From Neptunicella marina (GTDB lineage Bacteria; Pseudomonadota; Gammaproteobacteria; Enterobacterales; Alteromonadaceae), in contig NZ_JACNEP010000024.1 in assembly GCF_014270035.1 (NCBI RefSeq), forward strand, positions 1 to 45,323: a DNA stretch of 45,323 nt. Reading direction: 5' to 3'. The notes beneath the pieces are model-generated. The model saw nothing but the letters and a program-made list of their open reading frames with translations, was not told the DNA's origin and made no database searches. Positions 18,466 through 26,607 of the stretch are shown piece by piece. Every line of letters starts with the position of its first letter. Position 1 is the stretch's first letter. The position numbers and the translations under genes were made by a program.

Positions 18466-18984
18466 ATGACATTACAACAAAACAGTTTTAGCAAGGAAGA
18501 TTTACTTAAGTGCAGTCAGGGCGAGTTATTTGGCCCGGGTAACAGCCAATTACCAGCACCTAACATGCTAATGATGGACCGCATTGTACAAATTAGTGAA
18601 TCCGGTGGTGAACATGGCAAAGGGTTTATCCATGCTGAACTGGATATTACACCGGACTTGTGGTTTTTTGATTGCCATTTTCCCGGCGATCCGGTGATGC
18701 CCGGATGCTTAGGGCTGGACGCAATGTGGCAACTAGTAGGTTTTTTCCTTGGCTGGAGTGGTGGCCCGGGTAAAGGCCGGGCGCTGGGTGTTGGTGAAGT
18801 GAAGTTCACCGGTCAGATTCTGCCTACCGCCAGGAAAGTCACCTATCGAATCAATATGAAACGAGTGATTAAACGTAAATTGTTTATGGGCCTGGGTGAT
18901 GGTGTGGTCGAGGTAGATGGTCGTCCTATCTATCAGGCCAATGATCTGAAAGTTGGTTTATTTCAGGATACCAGCAACTTCTAA
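18466..18984 (+). CDS. fabA: 3-hydroxydecanoyl-ACP dehydratase/isomerase
   Basis: Dehydrates 3-hydroxydecanoyl-ACP and isomerises the product to the cis-3 form, the branch point to unsaturated fatty acids. The catalytic pair is His71 ([15 protein letters not shown]) and Asp85 (LGLDAMWQ), counting the initial Met; these correspond to His70 and Asp84 of E. coli. Hotdog fold, 172 residues, the same as E. coli. A FabR-type operator lies in its promoter and a symmetrical terminator follows it. Confidence 0.97.
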   Translation: MTLQQNSFSKEDLLKCSQGELFGPGNSQLPAPNMLMMDRIVQISESGGEHGKGFIHAELDITPDLWFFDCHFPGDPVMPGCLGLDAMWQLVGFFLGWSGGPGKGRALGVGEVKFTGQILPTARKVTYRINMKRVIKRKLFMGLGDGVVEVDGRPIYQANDLKVGLFQDTSNF

Positions 18985-18997
18985 TTAGCCCCCATAC

Positions 18998-19027
18998 AAA
19001 AAAGCCGCTAAATATGCGGCTTTTTTT
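18998..19027. terminator. Bidirectional terminator between fabA and the DUF2061 gene
   Basis: AAAAAAGCCGC, a 7-base loop, then GCGGCTTTTTTT. T-runs exist on both strands. It therefore serves fabA on the plus strand and the convergent gene ending at 19036 on the minus strand. Confidence 0.88.
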
Positions 19028-19035
19028 ATCGAAAG

Positions 19036-19248
19036 TTAAATCATTGGCTGTCGCCAGATTAAAGGTTGATTTGAAAAATCATCTGCTCCGGCTCTTGACC
19101 ATATATGCTCGTGCACAGCGTATCCAACACTGTTAACCAGGGGTTCGACCAGAGCAATTAAGCCTCCTACAGTCCAACTACCAGTCAATACATAAGCAAC
19201 ACTGAACGCAATAGCGAAATGCATAATAGTAAAAGTGACCGTTTTCAT
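19036..19248 (-). CDS. DUF2061 small membrane protein
   Basis: 70 residues with one or two hydrophobic segments (about 5-22 and 26-42). The pattern HFAIAFSVAYVLTGSW, then GGLIALVEPLVNSVGYAVHE, is that of the DUF2061 family of small inner-membrane proteins, whose function is unknown. It stands alone and converges on fabA through a shared terminator. Confidence 0.75.
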   Translation of the reverse strand: MKTVTFTIMHFAIAFSVAYVLTGSWTVGGLIALVEPLVNSVGYAVHEHIWSRAGADDFSNQPLIWRQPMI

Positions 19249-19374
19249 TAATTACCCCTGTGTATAACTCAATGGATATAACATTAATAAAAGCCAGTTT
19301 ATTTCACTAATGGATAATTCAAATGGAATTGATAGGTAATTTCGATAACACAACCAATAAGTCACTTTATCGTG

Positions 19375-19926
19375 TCACAGATTGTATGCTCTGACTTCAC
19401 CTGCGGTACCGCTATACCCAAACTGATTAAAGTCCTGATAAAAATAAACGAAAAATGGCAGATTGCTTACCGCCGAACCGCTGCTGTTGGTGAAGCCATT
19501 TTCGCCATCGCCTTTACCATAAATACACAGGCCAGTGTAGCCAAAAGCATGCCACCCCACAGGTACTGCCGTAGTGGGATTCGATATGGCGCTAACAGGT
19601 TCCGGGTCTTGCAATAGTTTGTTCCATAAATCTATACACATAGTTGTGCCTGTTCCGCTTCCAACCGGCCATCCGGATGCATCAATATTAAATGTAACAC
19701 CATTGGTAGTGATTGAGGACGCTCCTTTATTAATTTGAGTCCTGGCATAAACCAGATTAATCGCTGTTTTAATACTGGCCTGCTGCGCTTTAATAACCGC
19801 TAAATCAGCATCGTCACTCAAACTGATAAACTTAGGGGCGGCTGTCACCGCCAAAATTCCAAGAATAACTACCACAATTATCAACTCAATCAGGGTAAAG
19901 CCCTGGACATACCTACTACTTTTCAT
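19375..19926 (-). CDS. Type IV pilin-like (MshA-type) protein
   Basis: A prepilin with a short basic leader ending in the cleavage motif QG-FTLIELIIVVVILGILA, then a hydrophobic helix. FTLIE has the conserved Glu at mature position 5. The rest is a globular domain with two late cysteines (MCIDLW and GLCIYG) that could form a disulfide loop, as in MSHA pilins. 183 residues. No pilus assembly genes are nearby, so it is an orphan that would use machinery encoded elsewhere. It could be a minor or pseudopilin. Confidence 0.85.
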   Translation of the reverse strand: MKSSRYVQGFTLIELIIVVVILGILAVTAAPKFISLSDDADLAVIKAQQASIKTAINLVYARTQINKGASSITTNGVTFNIDASGWPVGSGTGTTMCIDLWNKLLQDPEPVSAISNPTTAVPVGWHAFGYTGLCIYGKGDGENGFTNSSGSAVSNLPFFVYFYQDFNQFGYSGTAGEVRAYNL

Positions 19927-20068
19927 TTAATACCTCTTGATGGCGATATTCCCAGAGCGAGTTGCTCTAACATTAATTAAATTGACTAAAAATTAGTATT
20001 TTTGCTATATCCAACCATTATTTATCGTGCAAATTTACAGGTAACACTTTGTAAAATAAAGAATTTTA

Positions 20069-20114
20069 TTCCTGGTTTAAAAATTGCTCCTAATAACACC
20101 CCTTAAACCAGGAA
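20069..20114 (+). promoter_or_regulatory. 5' UTR hairpin masking the ribosome binding site of the serine hydrolase gene
   Basis: TTCCTGGTTTAA (20069-20080) and TTAAACCAGGAA (20103-20114) are perfect 12-bp complements around a 22-base loop. AGGA of the second arm is the only Shine-Dalgarno sequence for the ATG at 20124. As RNA the stem would block ribosome entry; as DNA it could be an operator. Which applies is not decided by the sequence. Confidence 0.5.
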
Positions 20115-20123
20115 AACAATAAT

Positions 20124-21656
20124 ATGTATATAAATTTCGTTAAATCAGCCAAATGCATCTTACCCGGCTTATTACTCACATTAAGTTCCCACAGCACGGC
20201 ATCAACCTTGGATGCTGCAAAAATCAAAGACAAAATGGATGCTTTTTTACAGCAAGTGAATCAAACCATGGATATTGACTACGCAACATCTGTGGCAATG
20301 GTTGAAGGTAAAAAAGTTATTTATTTGGGGAATGTAGGGTTTAGTAACATTGAAAAACGTATTCCAGCAACAGCGCAGACCCGTTACTACATAGCATCAG
20401 TCACTAAACCCTTTATGGCTTTAGCTCAAACTATTGAACTTGAAAAAACAAAATTCACGTTAAACAGCTCTCTCAACACGCTATTTCCAGACGTAAAGTT
20501 TGATAAAAATATTCCTGGCAGCAAAATTAATCTACAAGCATTGCTTAATCACACATCAGGATTGGATGACGACATCATCCAGCTGGGCAGTTTTTTAACC
20601 GGTATAAAACATGCTCCCAATGAAATGCTCGCGCAATTGAAAGTCAACCAACACGCCCCCAGTGGCCAGTTTGAGTACAGTAATCTCGGGTATAATTTAC
20701 TCAGTTTGTTTGACCAGCAACAATTAGACAAAAGTTGGCAGCAATTAATTGAACAAAATGTTATTCAACCGCTGGGATTATCAAATACAACCACCAGGGT
20801 AGATGATTTAAGGCGTCAGCATCCTGATCAGTTCGCATTACCTTATTTATATTTCAGTAAAACCCCAAAACAGCCGGTAAATATAGTAAAACAGGATCAA
20901 ACCTTACATGCAGCAGGCGGTATGTACAGTACCAGTTCTGATATGGCAACCTTTGTTATCAATGAGTTAAATCTGGGAGTGGTAAATAATCAACAACGAT
21001 TATCCCCCTCAATCATTGCGCTAACACAACAACCCAGTGTGGTAATCGAACCGGCCCTGCATAAGGGCGATTTTAACCGTGAGTTTTATACTTTAGGCTG
21101 GTATGAAGGCAAGTATAAACAACAAACCCTGCTCCACCATTTTGGTAGTTTTGATGGCTATCGCCCCCACGTGTCTTTTATGCCGGATAAAAAGCTGGGA
21201 TTAGTCATTTTAAATAACGAAAATATGTTGAATGACAAGCTTACCGATATTATTGCCGATTATGCCTATAGCATAATGCTGAATGAAGAAGACCCACTCC
21301 CGCGTATAACGGCACGTCTGCAAAAGCTGGCTGCTATGGCTACAAAGATCAGGCAAAAAATACTCGAAAAAGAGCAATCCTATGCCGACTTACCGTCGTC
21401 ACTCACACTAAATAATGACGCTTACACGGGCCAATATTATCATCCTCTGGCAGGTTCGGTTAAGGTTAGCCTGGCAGATGATGGTCAGTTATCCGTTGAC
21501 TGGGGATTAGCTCACAGCACCAGTACCCCCTACAAGCAGGCTGATAGTATTCGCATTAAATTTCGCCCGTCTCAGGCGCAGGTTTTACAATTTAACCTAA
21601 AGAATAATCAGGTAGAAAACCTTGAACTTGAAGGACTGATATTTAAAAAGCAGTAA
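20124..21656 (+). CDS. Secreted serine hydrolase of the beta-lactamase/penicillin-binding family
   Basis: An N-terminal signal peptide (about residues 1-27, ending near HSTAS) directs export. The class C-like active site is clear: SVTK at 92-95 (nucleophile Ser92, Lys95) and YSN at 185-187. A later HFGSFDGYRPH segment stands where the third motif (HxG or KTG) is expected. A C-terminal extension of about 100 residues follows the catalytic domain. 510 residues. Relatives include esterases, D-aminopeptidases and peptidoglycan carboxypeptidases; the substrate cannot be read from the sequence. A hairpin precedes it and a strong terminator follows. Confidence 0.85.
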   Translation: MYINFVKSAKCILPGLLLTLSSHSTASTLDAAKIKDKMDAFLQQVNQTMDIDYATSVAMVEGKKVIYLGNVGFSNIEKRIPATAQTRYYIASVTKPFMALAQTIELEKTKFTLNSSLNTLFPDVKFDKNIPGSKINLQALLNHTSGLDDDIIQLGSFLTGIKHAPNEMLAQLKVNQHAPSGQFEYSNLGYNLLSLFDQQQLDKSWQQLIEQNVIQPLGLSNTTTRVDDLRRQHPDQFALPYLYFSKTPKQPVNIVKQDQTLHAAGGMYSTSSDMATFVINELNLGVVNNQQRLSPSIIALTQQPSVVIEPALHKGDFNREFYTLGWYEGKYKQQTLLHHFGSFDGYRPHVSFMPDKKLGLVILNNENMLNDKLTDIIADYAYSIMLNEEDPLPRITARLQKLAAMATKIRQKILEKEQSYADLPSSLTLNNDAYTGQYYHPLAGSVKVSLADDGQLSVDWGLAHSTSTPYKQADSIRIKFRPSQAQVLQFNLKNNQVENLELEGLIFKKQ

Positions 21657-21669
21657 TCGGCTTCTTTTA

Positions 21670-21698
21670 AAACAGAGCCAGACTTTCTGGCTCTGTTT
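21670..21698. terminator. Hairpin terminator after the serine hydrolase
   Basis: A perfect 13-bp stem AAACAGAGCCAGA with its complement and a CTT loop, starting 13 bases after the stop. The T-tail is short (TTTATTA), but the stem is strong. The minus-strand relic at 21721 could also have used it. Confidence 0.7.
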
Positions 21699-21720
21699 AT
21701 TACCTTATAATGCTTGTTCT

Positions 21721-21858
21721 CTATTCAGTTTGCATAACCCATTGCAAAACAGCATCTTTATTTTGCAATACATCCTGCCAGCTAACCTTTATATTAACAT
21801 CGGGTTTTAGCTGCTCGCCTTGCATCTGATCAAACTGATAATAGCTTTCTACATAATG
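21721..21858 (-). pseudogene. C-terminal relic of a protease-like gene (possible S41 family)
   Basis: On the minus strand, about 46 codons remain between an in-frame stop at 21859 and a TAG at 21721. They read as HYVESYYQFDQ, then GEQLKPDVNIKVSWQD and VLQNKDAVLQWVMQTE. This pattern resembles the extreme C-terminus of secreted S41-type peptidases. It has no start of its own and sits in a 369-base gap with no intact gene. I read it as the tail of a decayed gene; the family call is from memory of the motif and is tentative. Confidence 0.45.
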
Positions 21859-22025
21859 TTACAGATTGCTTTGAGTTTTGCGGTTTAATACCACACAGAA
21901 CTTTTACTGACTGAAATTGCTAACCCTGGTAAATTTTTAATCTATTAAATTAATAAACTTCAATAAGTTAATGCAACTATTACCAACAAAAATTTATCTA
22001 TATATCACTACCGGATCTGTACATT

Positions 22026-22688
22026 ATGTTACAAACACTCTCACGCCTGATAGCCGCTAGCAGTGCAATAAATGCGATTTGTTACTTATTCGGCTTTATT
22101 GTGTTATTTGTTTTTTTCGCCGATTTACCACCTGACGTTTTAATGCAACTCCCTGCGTTAAAATTACACAACCAGATGTATCAATGGTGGCATTTTGTCA
22201 TCTACATCGTATTTGGATTAAGTTTGCTGACACTTGTATTAGCTCTGCACCATACTTTTAATCAAAAACCATCTTTACTGGTCCAGGTAAGTACTATTCT
22301 TGGTGTTTTCTGGGCAGGACTGGTTATTACCTCAGGTTTACTGGCAAATACAGGCTTAACTGCCGCCTTAAACTTACTCGACAAATCCCCCACAGAAGCG
22401 AATCAACTCTGGCTCATTATCGAAACCATTAAACAAGCATTAGGTGGCGGCACAGAAATCATAGGAGGATTATGGATGCTACTGGTAACCACTTTGGCTC
22501 GTAAACATCCAGACTGGGATCCCGGCCTGCTCATAACAGGTTATCTGGTGGGAGTGTCTGGTGTGTTAACGTTTATACCAGGTTTAGCGTTTTTAGGCGC
22601 GGTGTTCGGACTATTGCAAATTATATGGTTTCTTCATCTTTCGATTAAATTTGCTCTCGTGAAAAAAGCGCCCGAAGGCGCTTTATAA
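22026..22688 (+). CDS. Multi-span membrane protein of unknown function
   Basis: 220 residues with about six hydrophobic segments (roughly 8-33, 55-75, 85-110, 128-160, 170-190 and 190-212). No catalytic motif is seen. The overall pattern is like the DUF4386-type membrane proteins, but I would not assert the family. Its last codons (KKAPEGAL) are also the stem and loop of a terminator for the convergent receptor gene. It stands alone with no strong ribosome binding site. Confidence 0.6.
   Translation: MLQTLSRLIAASSAINAICYLFGFIVLFVFFADLPPDVLMQLPALKLHNQMYQWWHFVIYIVFGLSLLTLVLALHHTFNQKPSLLVQVSTILGVFWAGLVITSGLLANTGLTAALNLLDKSPTEANQLWLIIETIKQALGGGTEIIGGLWMLLVTTLARKHPDWDPGLLITGYLVGVSGVLTFIPGLAFLGAVFGLLQIIWFLHLSIKFALVKKAPEGAL
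22662..22684 (-). terminator. UUCG terminator of the receptor operon, inside the end of the convergent gene
   Basis: On the minus strand AAAGCGCC-TTCG-GGCGCTTT continues into a run of six T. It starts about 30 bases beyond the receptor stop at 22715. It lies wholly within the last codons of the plus-strand gene ending at 22688. Confidence 0.85.
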
Positions 22689-22714
22689 CTCACATTGACT
22701 AGGATTTACGTAAG

Positions 22715-25321
22715 TTAAAACTCGTAATTAGCACGGGCGTAATAGTAACCTCCCTGCCAGTCAACCGTATTACTTGCCCAGTAAACTGCGCCACAGCAAT
22801 CATCGCCATAAGTATTAACGGTATCTTTTTCAGGGTATTCATCCAGCAGGTTACGACCACCGACAGCGATACTCATGTTTTCAGTTACCTGATATTTCAG
22901 CTCCAGATCCAGAAATACAATAGGGTCATACTTTTGTACAAATCCGCCATCATAGTTTTCATAGGAGCCATAATAGTTAGCGCGAACCATTAGACTCAAA
23001 TCATCAAAACTATGTCTGACACTTAAAACACTCCGAATTGAAGGTTCTGAATTTTCCAAATCGAATTGATCTTCTGCATTTAAGTACTCAGAAGGATCAG
23101 AATCCAGTTCTGTTTTATTGTAATTAAGTGATCCGGTGAAAATGGTATCTCCCATGGTATAAGTCGCCACAAAGTCCATGCCCTTGGTTACGGTATCAAA
23201 CGCATTTTGGAAGTAATTCACCCCGCCAATAGATTCAGCACCAGCCACATTGGCAGCAGCGAGAGCCAGATAGTTAGCATAAGCATCACCGGAGGTTGGA
23301 TCGGTTGATACATCGCGAGTGGATACAGCATAGAATCGATCTTCTAACTCAATTTGATAGAAGTCCAAAGTGATTTTCAGATCGTCAATACTGCCGGTAA
23401 ACCCTAAGGTGTAATTAAGCGACTTTTCGGGATCCAAAGGCTTGGCACCTAAAGCCTGTCCCACCGCACTTAAAGCGGGGAATAAACCTGTTGCCACAGG
23501 TAAACCATTGGGTAAACGAGTAGATACGTTAGTCGTCCCCTGTTGACCCGGCGTTGGAGCACGGAATCCGGTACCAACAGAACCACGCATATTAAAGTCG
23601 TCGGTAAGTGTATATTTAAACGCAATTTTACCCACCAATTCTGAGCCAAAGTCAGAATAGTCTTCGTACCGCATTGCCCCTTGCATAAACAGGGATTCAT
23701 TGATATCAGCGCTTAAGTCCACATAAATCCCCGACATATCACGCTCATATTTACCCGAGAATTCAGGTGAGTATCCGGGAAAACCGTTTGAGCCAACACC
23801 GACAACCGTATAAACGGGATCAGACGAATCAGCACAGTCAAGTGTGGAACCATTGGCAATAACAGCAAGACCCGCTGCGGTAGCTGTGTCACCATCACAA
23901 AAACCAAAAGGATCAGACACCGCGTGTGGACCTGCTTCATACGATTCAGGATTTCCGCCTACCAGTTCATAACTCTCTTCCATATAGGTTAAACCGAATG
24001 CGACCAACAAATCCGAATATAATCCCACACCTACATATTTGGAAAAATCCGCCGACAACTGCATCTCGTCATTGATTAGATCTCCAGGGTGAAATTCAGT
24101 TGGAGACGCAGCGGCCATTGACGGGTTAATGGTATTTTTTAAGGTGTATTCAATTTTGTTTGAGCCAAAACGTGCACTGAGGTCATAACCAACTTCACTG
24201 CCAAATTCACCTTCAATTCCACCAACTAAAGAGTAATCGGTAATGTCCCCAAAGAAACGCGGTGTGAAACCACCCGGATACTTTTCCAGTGGCGAATAAA
24301 TGGAACCATCTTCCTGACGTAAATCTTCAATAGTACCGTTACCCGGGTAACGGTAATAAAAGCTGCCGTCGGCTTCGCTTTTAGAATAGTTACCAAAGCC
24401 ATATAGCTTGGTATTAGCATTAAGCTCATAGCCAGCATTGAAGAACAGGCGTGTCGCACTGGCATTGGGTTGTCCCCACGGCTGCACCACATCTTCACCA
24501 CCTAAATTAGCGTTTTTAGTTGCTTCCATAAACGCTGGATCCGCAGTATATGCATTATCCGGATCAAATAGATCACTGCTAGGATCAAGGCAGAACCAGG
24601 TATCACAGTATTGAGTACCTCGATTGGTAGAGTCACTGTCTGATACCTCAGCAGAAATACTTAAAAAACCATCCGCGCCCAGCGCAAATCCCATATTACC
24701 CGTTAAGGTAAACATGGTGCCATCACCTTCATAGTACTGGCCGGTTTCAGCAGATAATGAACCACCCTCGTCATTATCTTTTAATACGAAGTTGATAACC
24801 CCGGCAATTGCATCCGAACCATATTGTGCAGCTGCACCGTCACGTAATACCTCAATGGTTTTTAATGCAGATGAAGGAATTGTCGCAACGTCAGGACCTT
24901 GTGTACCTGAACCACCAATTTGAACTAAGGCTGAGCGGTGACGACGCTTAGAATTAACTAAAACTAAGGTTTTATCGGTAGGCATACCACGCAAACTGGC
25001 TGGACGTATAAAAGATGCCCCGTCACTAATCGGCTGACGCTGCAAGGTATAAGACGGTACCAGGGTTTTTAATACGTCGTTGGTATCAGTAAAGGCAACG
25101 GCTTCGAGATCATCTTCACTGAATACATCCACCGGAACAGGTGAATCCTGAACAGAACGAGGCGCCCCACGGGTACCAGTAATAATTACTTTTTCCACAT
25201 CTGAAGCACCATCTGGCGCTTGTGCTTCTTGTGCAATAACGGGCATGGTGATCGCTGATCCTAATGCACAAGTTGCCAAAGCAGTTTTCACTGCGCAACT
25301 AACTTTATTGTTAATAATCAT
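22715..25321 (-). CDS. TonB-dependent outer-membrane receptor
   Basis: Imports a substrate across the outer membrane using energy from TonB. I chose the ATG at 25321 (MIINNKVSC), which has an AGGA ribosome binding site 8 bases upstream; the frame opens 11 codons earlier at 25354. A signal peptide ends near VIAQEA. A TonB-box-like stretch (VEKVIITGTRG) and the plug domain (PVPVDVFSEDDLEA; LRDGAAAQYGSDAIAGVINF) follow. The long beta-barrel ends in a terminal Phe. 868 residues. The TonB-box wording resembles receptors of marine Alteromonadales. It is last in the operon with the amine oxidase, cytochrome c and RidA genes. Its ligand is unknown. Confidence 0.9.
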   Translation of the reverse strand: MIINNKVSCAVKTALATCALGSAITMPVIAQEAQAPDGASDVEKVIITGTRGAPRSVQDSPVPVDVFSEDDLEAVAFTDTNDVLKTLVPSYTLQRQPISDGASFIRPASLRGMPTDKTLVLVNSKRRHRSALVQIGGSGTQGPDVATIPSSALKTIEVLRDGAAAQYGSDAIAGVINFVLKDNDEGGSLSAETGQYYEGDGTMFTLTGNMGFALGADGFLSISAEVSDSDSTNRGTQYCDTWFCLDPSSDLFDPDNAYTADPAFMEATKNANLGGEDVVQPWGQPNASATRLFFNAGYELNANTKLYGFGNYSKSEADGSFYYRYPGNGTIEDLRQEDGSIYSPLEKYPGGFTPRFFGDITDYSLVGGIEGEFGSEVGYDLSARFGSNKIEYTLKNTINPSMAAASPTEFHPGDLINDEMQLSADFSKYVGVGLYSDLLVAFGLTYMEESYELVGGNPESYEAGPHAVSDPFGFCDGDTATAAGLAVIANGSTLDCADSSDPVYTVVGVGSNGFPGYSPEFSGKYERDMSGIYVDLSADINESLFMQGAMRYEDYSDFGSELVGKIAFKYTLTDDFNMRGSVGTGFRAPTPGQQGTTNVSTRLPNGLPVATGLFPALSAVGQALGAKPLDPEKSLNYTLGFTGSIDDLKITLDFYQIELEDRFYAVSTRDVSTDPTSGDAYANYLALAAANVAGAESIGGVNYFQNAFDTVTKGMDFVATYTMGDTIFTGSLNYNKTELDSDPSEYLNAEDQFDLENSEPSIRSVLSVRHSFDDLSLMVRANYYGSYENYDGGFVQKYDPIVFLDLELKYQVTENMSIAVGGRNLLDEYPEKDTVNTYGDDCCGAVYWASNTVDWQGGYYYARANYEF

Positions 25322-25385
25322 GGAGTTATCCTCATGTGTTCTTGTTGTCTTCAATTATGTTATTATTATTTTCCGGGTTACGCGT

Positions 25386-25436
25386 AACGCATTTTAAGCG
25401 AAAGACCCCGGCCCCTTTCGCATAAGGCAATGCGTT
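25386..25436 (-). other. Nested hairpin between the RidA-like gene and the receptor gene
   Basis: An outer 8-bp pair AACGCATT/AATGCGTT (25386-25393 with 25429-25436) encloses an inner 7-bp stem GCGAAAG/CTTTCGC (25398-25404 with 25415-25421). A 12-bp palindrome GTTACGCGTAAC (25377-25388) abuts it. There is no T-run. It could stabilise upstream mRNA or tune receptor expression relative to the enzymes. A protein-binding site is the alternative. Confidence 0.45.
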
Positions 25437-25459
25437 AAACCACTAAACTGGATGCTTTA

Positions 25460-25966
25460 TTATTTTTGGGGTCGTGCTATGACCATCTCTATTTCGATTA
25501 ACATATTGGGGCCACCCGCTAAACCTGCTATTTGAAATGCTGAGCGCGCAGGTTTGTTTGGCTGTTCCTCAGTGCCAAAATATTTGGTGTAGGCTTTCAT
25601 AAATCCACCAAAATCCATTTTTCCGCCCAGTTCAGGATCGCCTACCATGAACACCTGCATTTTAATGACATCTTCAAAACCAACCCCCAACTCCTTGAAC
25701 GATGCTTCAAAGCGCTTGAACACGCTTAATGCCTGTGTCTCTGTATCACCGTAGTAGGCACGACTGCCTTTCTCAGCGTCAGGATTAACTGGCCCAGGCA
25801 CCATACCACTATGAAATATCAAACTGGTATCAGGTGTAATTTCAACAGCACGCGATATTGGAAACGGATTATTGTTTGGCAACGCATGGCGCGTAACATC
25901 AGCCGTTGCGGTTAAAGTGGTCGTTAAAGCTAACAGCGATAAACCGCGGGTTAACAATTTTTGCAT
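25460..25966 (-). CDS. Exported RidA/YjgF-family protein (likely imine deaminase)
   Basis: RidA proteins hydrolyse reactive enamines and imines released by amino-acid-processing enzymes. Most act in the cytosol. This one has a signal peptide (about residues 1-22, ending TATA-D), so it should act in the periplasm. The key RidA arginine is present as Arg141 in PARSAFQ, and the C-terminal glutamates are in IEIEMVIA. Length is 168 residues, against about 128 for E. coli RidA; the extra length is the signal and a short insert. Its start overlaps the stop of the cytochrome gene by one base. It probably removes the imine made by the adjacent amine oxidase. Confidence 0.88.
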   Translation of the reverse strand: MQKLLTRGLSLLALTTTLTATADVTRHALPNNNPFPISRAVEITPDTSLIFHSGMVPGPVNPDAEKGSRAYYGDTETQALSVFKRFEASFKELGVGFEDVIKMQVFMVGDPELGGKMDFGGFMKAYTKYFGTEEQPNKPARSAFQIAGLAGGPNMLIEIEMVIARPQK

Positions 25967-26607
25967 TAGTTGTGCTCCTCGTGTTTTTCTAATTGTTGGA
26001 TATAAGCAACGATGGCTTTTAAATCCTGTTCACTATTGACTAAATTCGCTGCGGCTTGCATTTGCTGCGCCTGACTATCACCCTGAACATTGCCACGGCT
26101 ACCAGATTTAAAGGCGTCAAACTGATTAAGCAAATACCAGTCATGTAACCCGGCTAAAGCTGGAGCCCCAATTGTTTGGTTACCTTTTCCATCAGCACCA
26201 TGACAAGCTGCACATTGCTTATACAAAGACTCTCCCGCTTTAGCGTCAGCAACAATCGTTTCTGAGGGTACAGGAGACTGTGTTTTGCTTGCCCAGATAG
26301 CGGCCTGATGAATTTGTTCATCTGATAATTCTTTTACCATCGATTGCATTTCATGGGCGGGAACACTCTGATCCGGCATTCCCCGCTTGCCCTGTTTAAA
26401 TGCTTGTAATTGTTTTTCGATATACCAGGCAGATAAGCCGCTTAATCTGGGAGCTCCTATATTGGGGTTCCCCATCAGTTGGTTACCATGACAAACCGTA
26501 CAATATTTAAATTGCTGTGGTGTTGGCGTCCAGTCTGTCTTATCGACGCTGGCTGACACGCTAAAACTGCTCACGACTAACGCAAAAAACGTATTTTTAA
26601 CTAACAT
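25966..26607 (-). CDS. Diheme cytochrome c (c4-like), periplasmic
   Basis: Two CXXCH heme-attachment motifs, at Cys36-His40 (YCTVCH) and Cys132-His136 (QCAACH). Each is followed by a matching GNxxIGAPxLxGL segment, so the protein is two repeats of a class I cytochrome c as in cytochrome c4. A signal peptide ends near SVSAS. I chose the ATG at 26607 (MLVKN), which has GGAGCGG just upstream; the frame also opens at 26619. It overlaps the amine oxidase stop by 11 bases. It most likely accepts electrons from that flavoprotein and passes them to a terminal oxidase. Confidence 0.9.
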   Translation of the reverse strand: MLVKNTFFALVVSSFSVSASVDKTDWTPTPQQFKYCTVCHGNQLMGNPNIGAPRLSGLSAWYIEKQLQAFKQGKRGMPDQSVPAHEMQSMVKELSDEQIHQAAIWASKTQSPVPSETIVADAKAGESLYKQCAACHGADGKGNQTIGAPALAGLHDWYLLNQFDAFKSGSRGNVQGDSQAQQMQAAANLVNSEQDLKAIVAYIQQLEKHEEHN

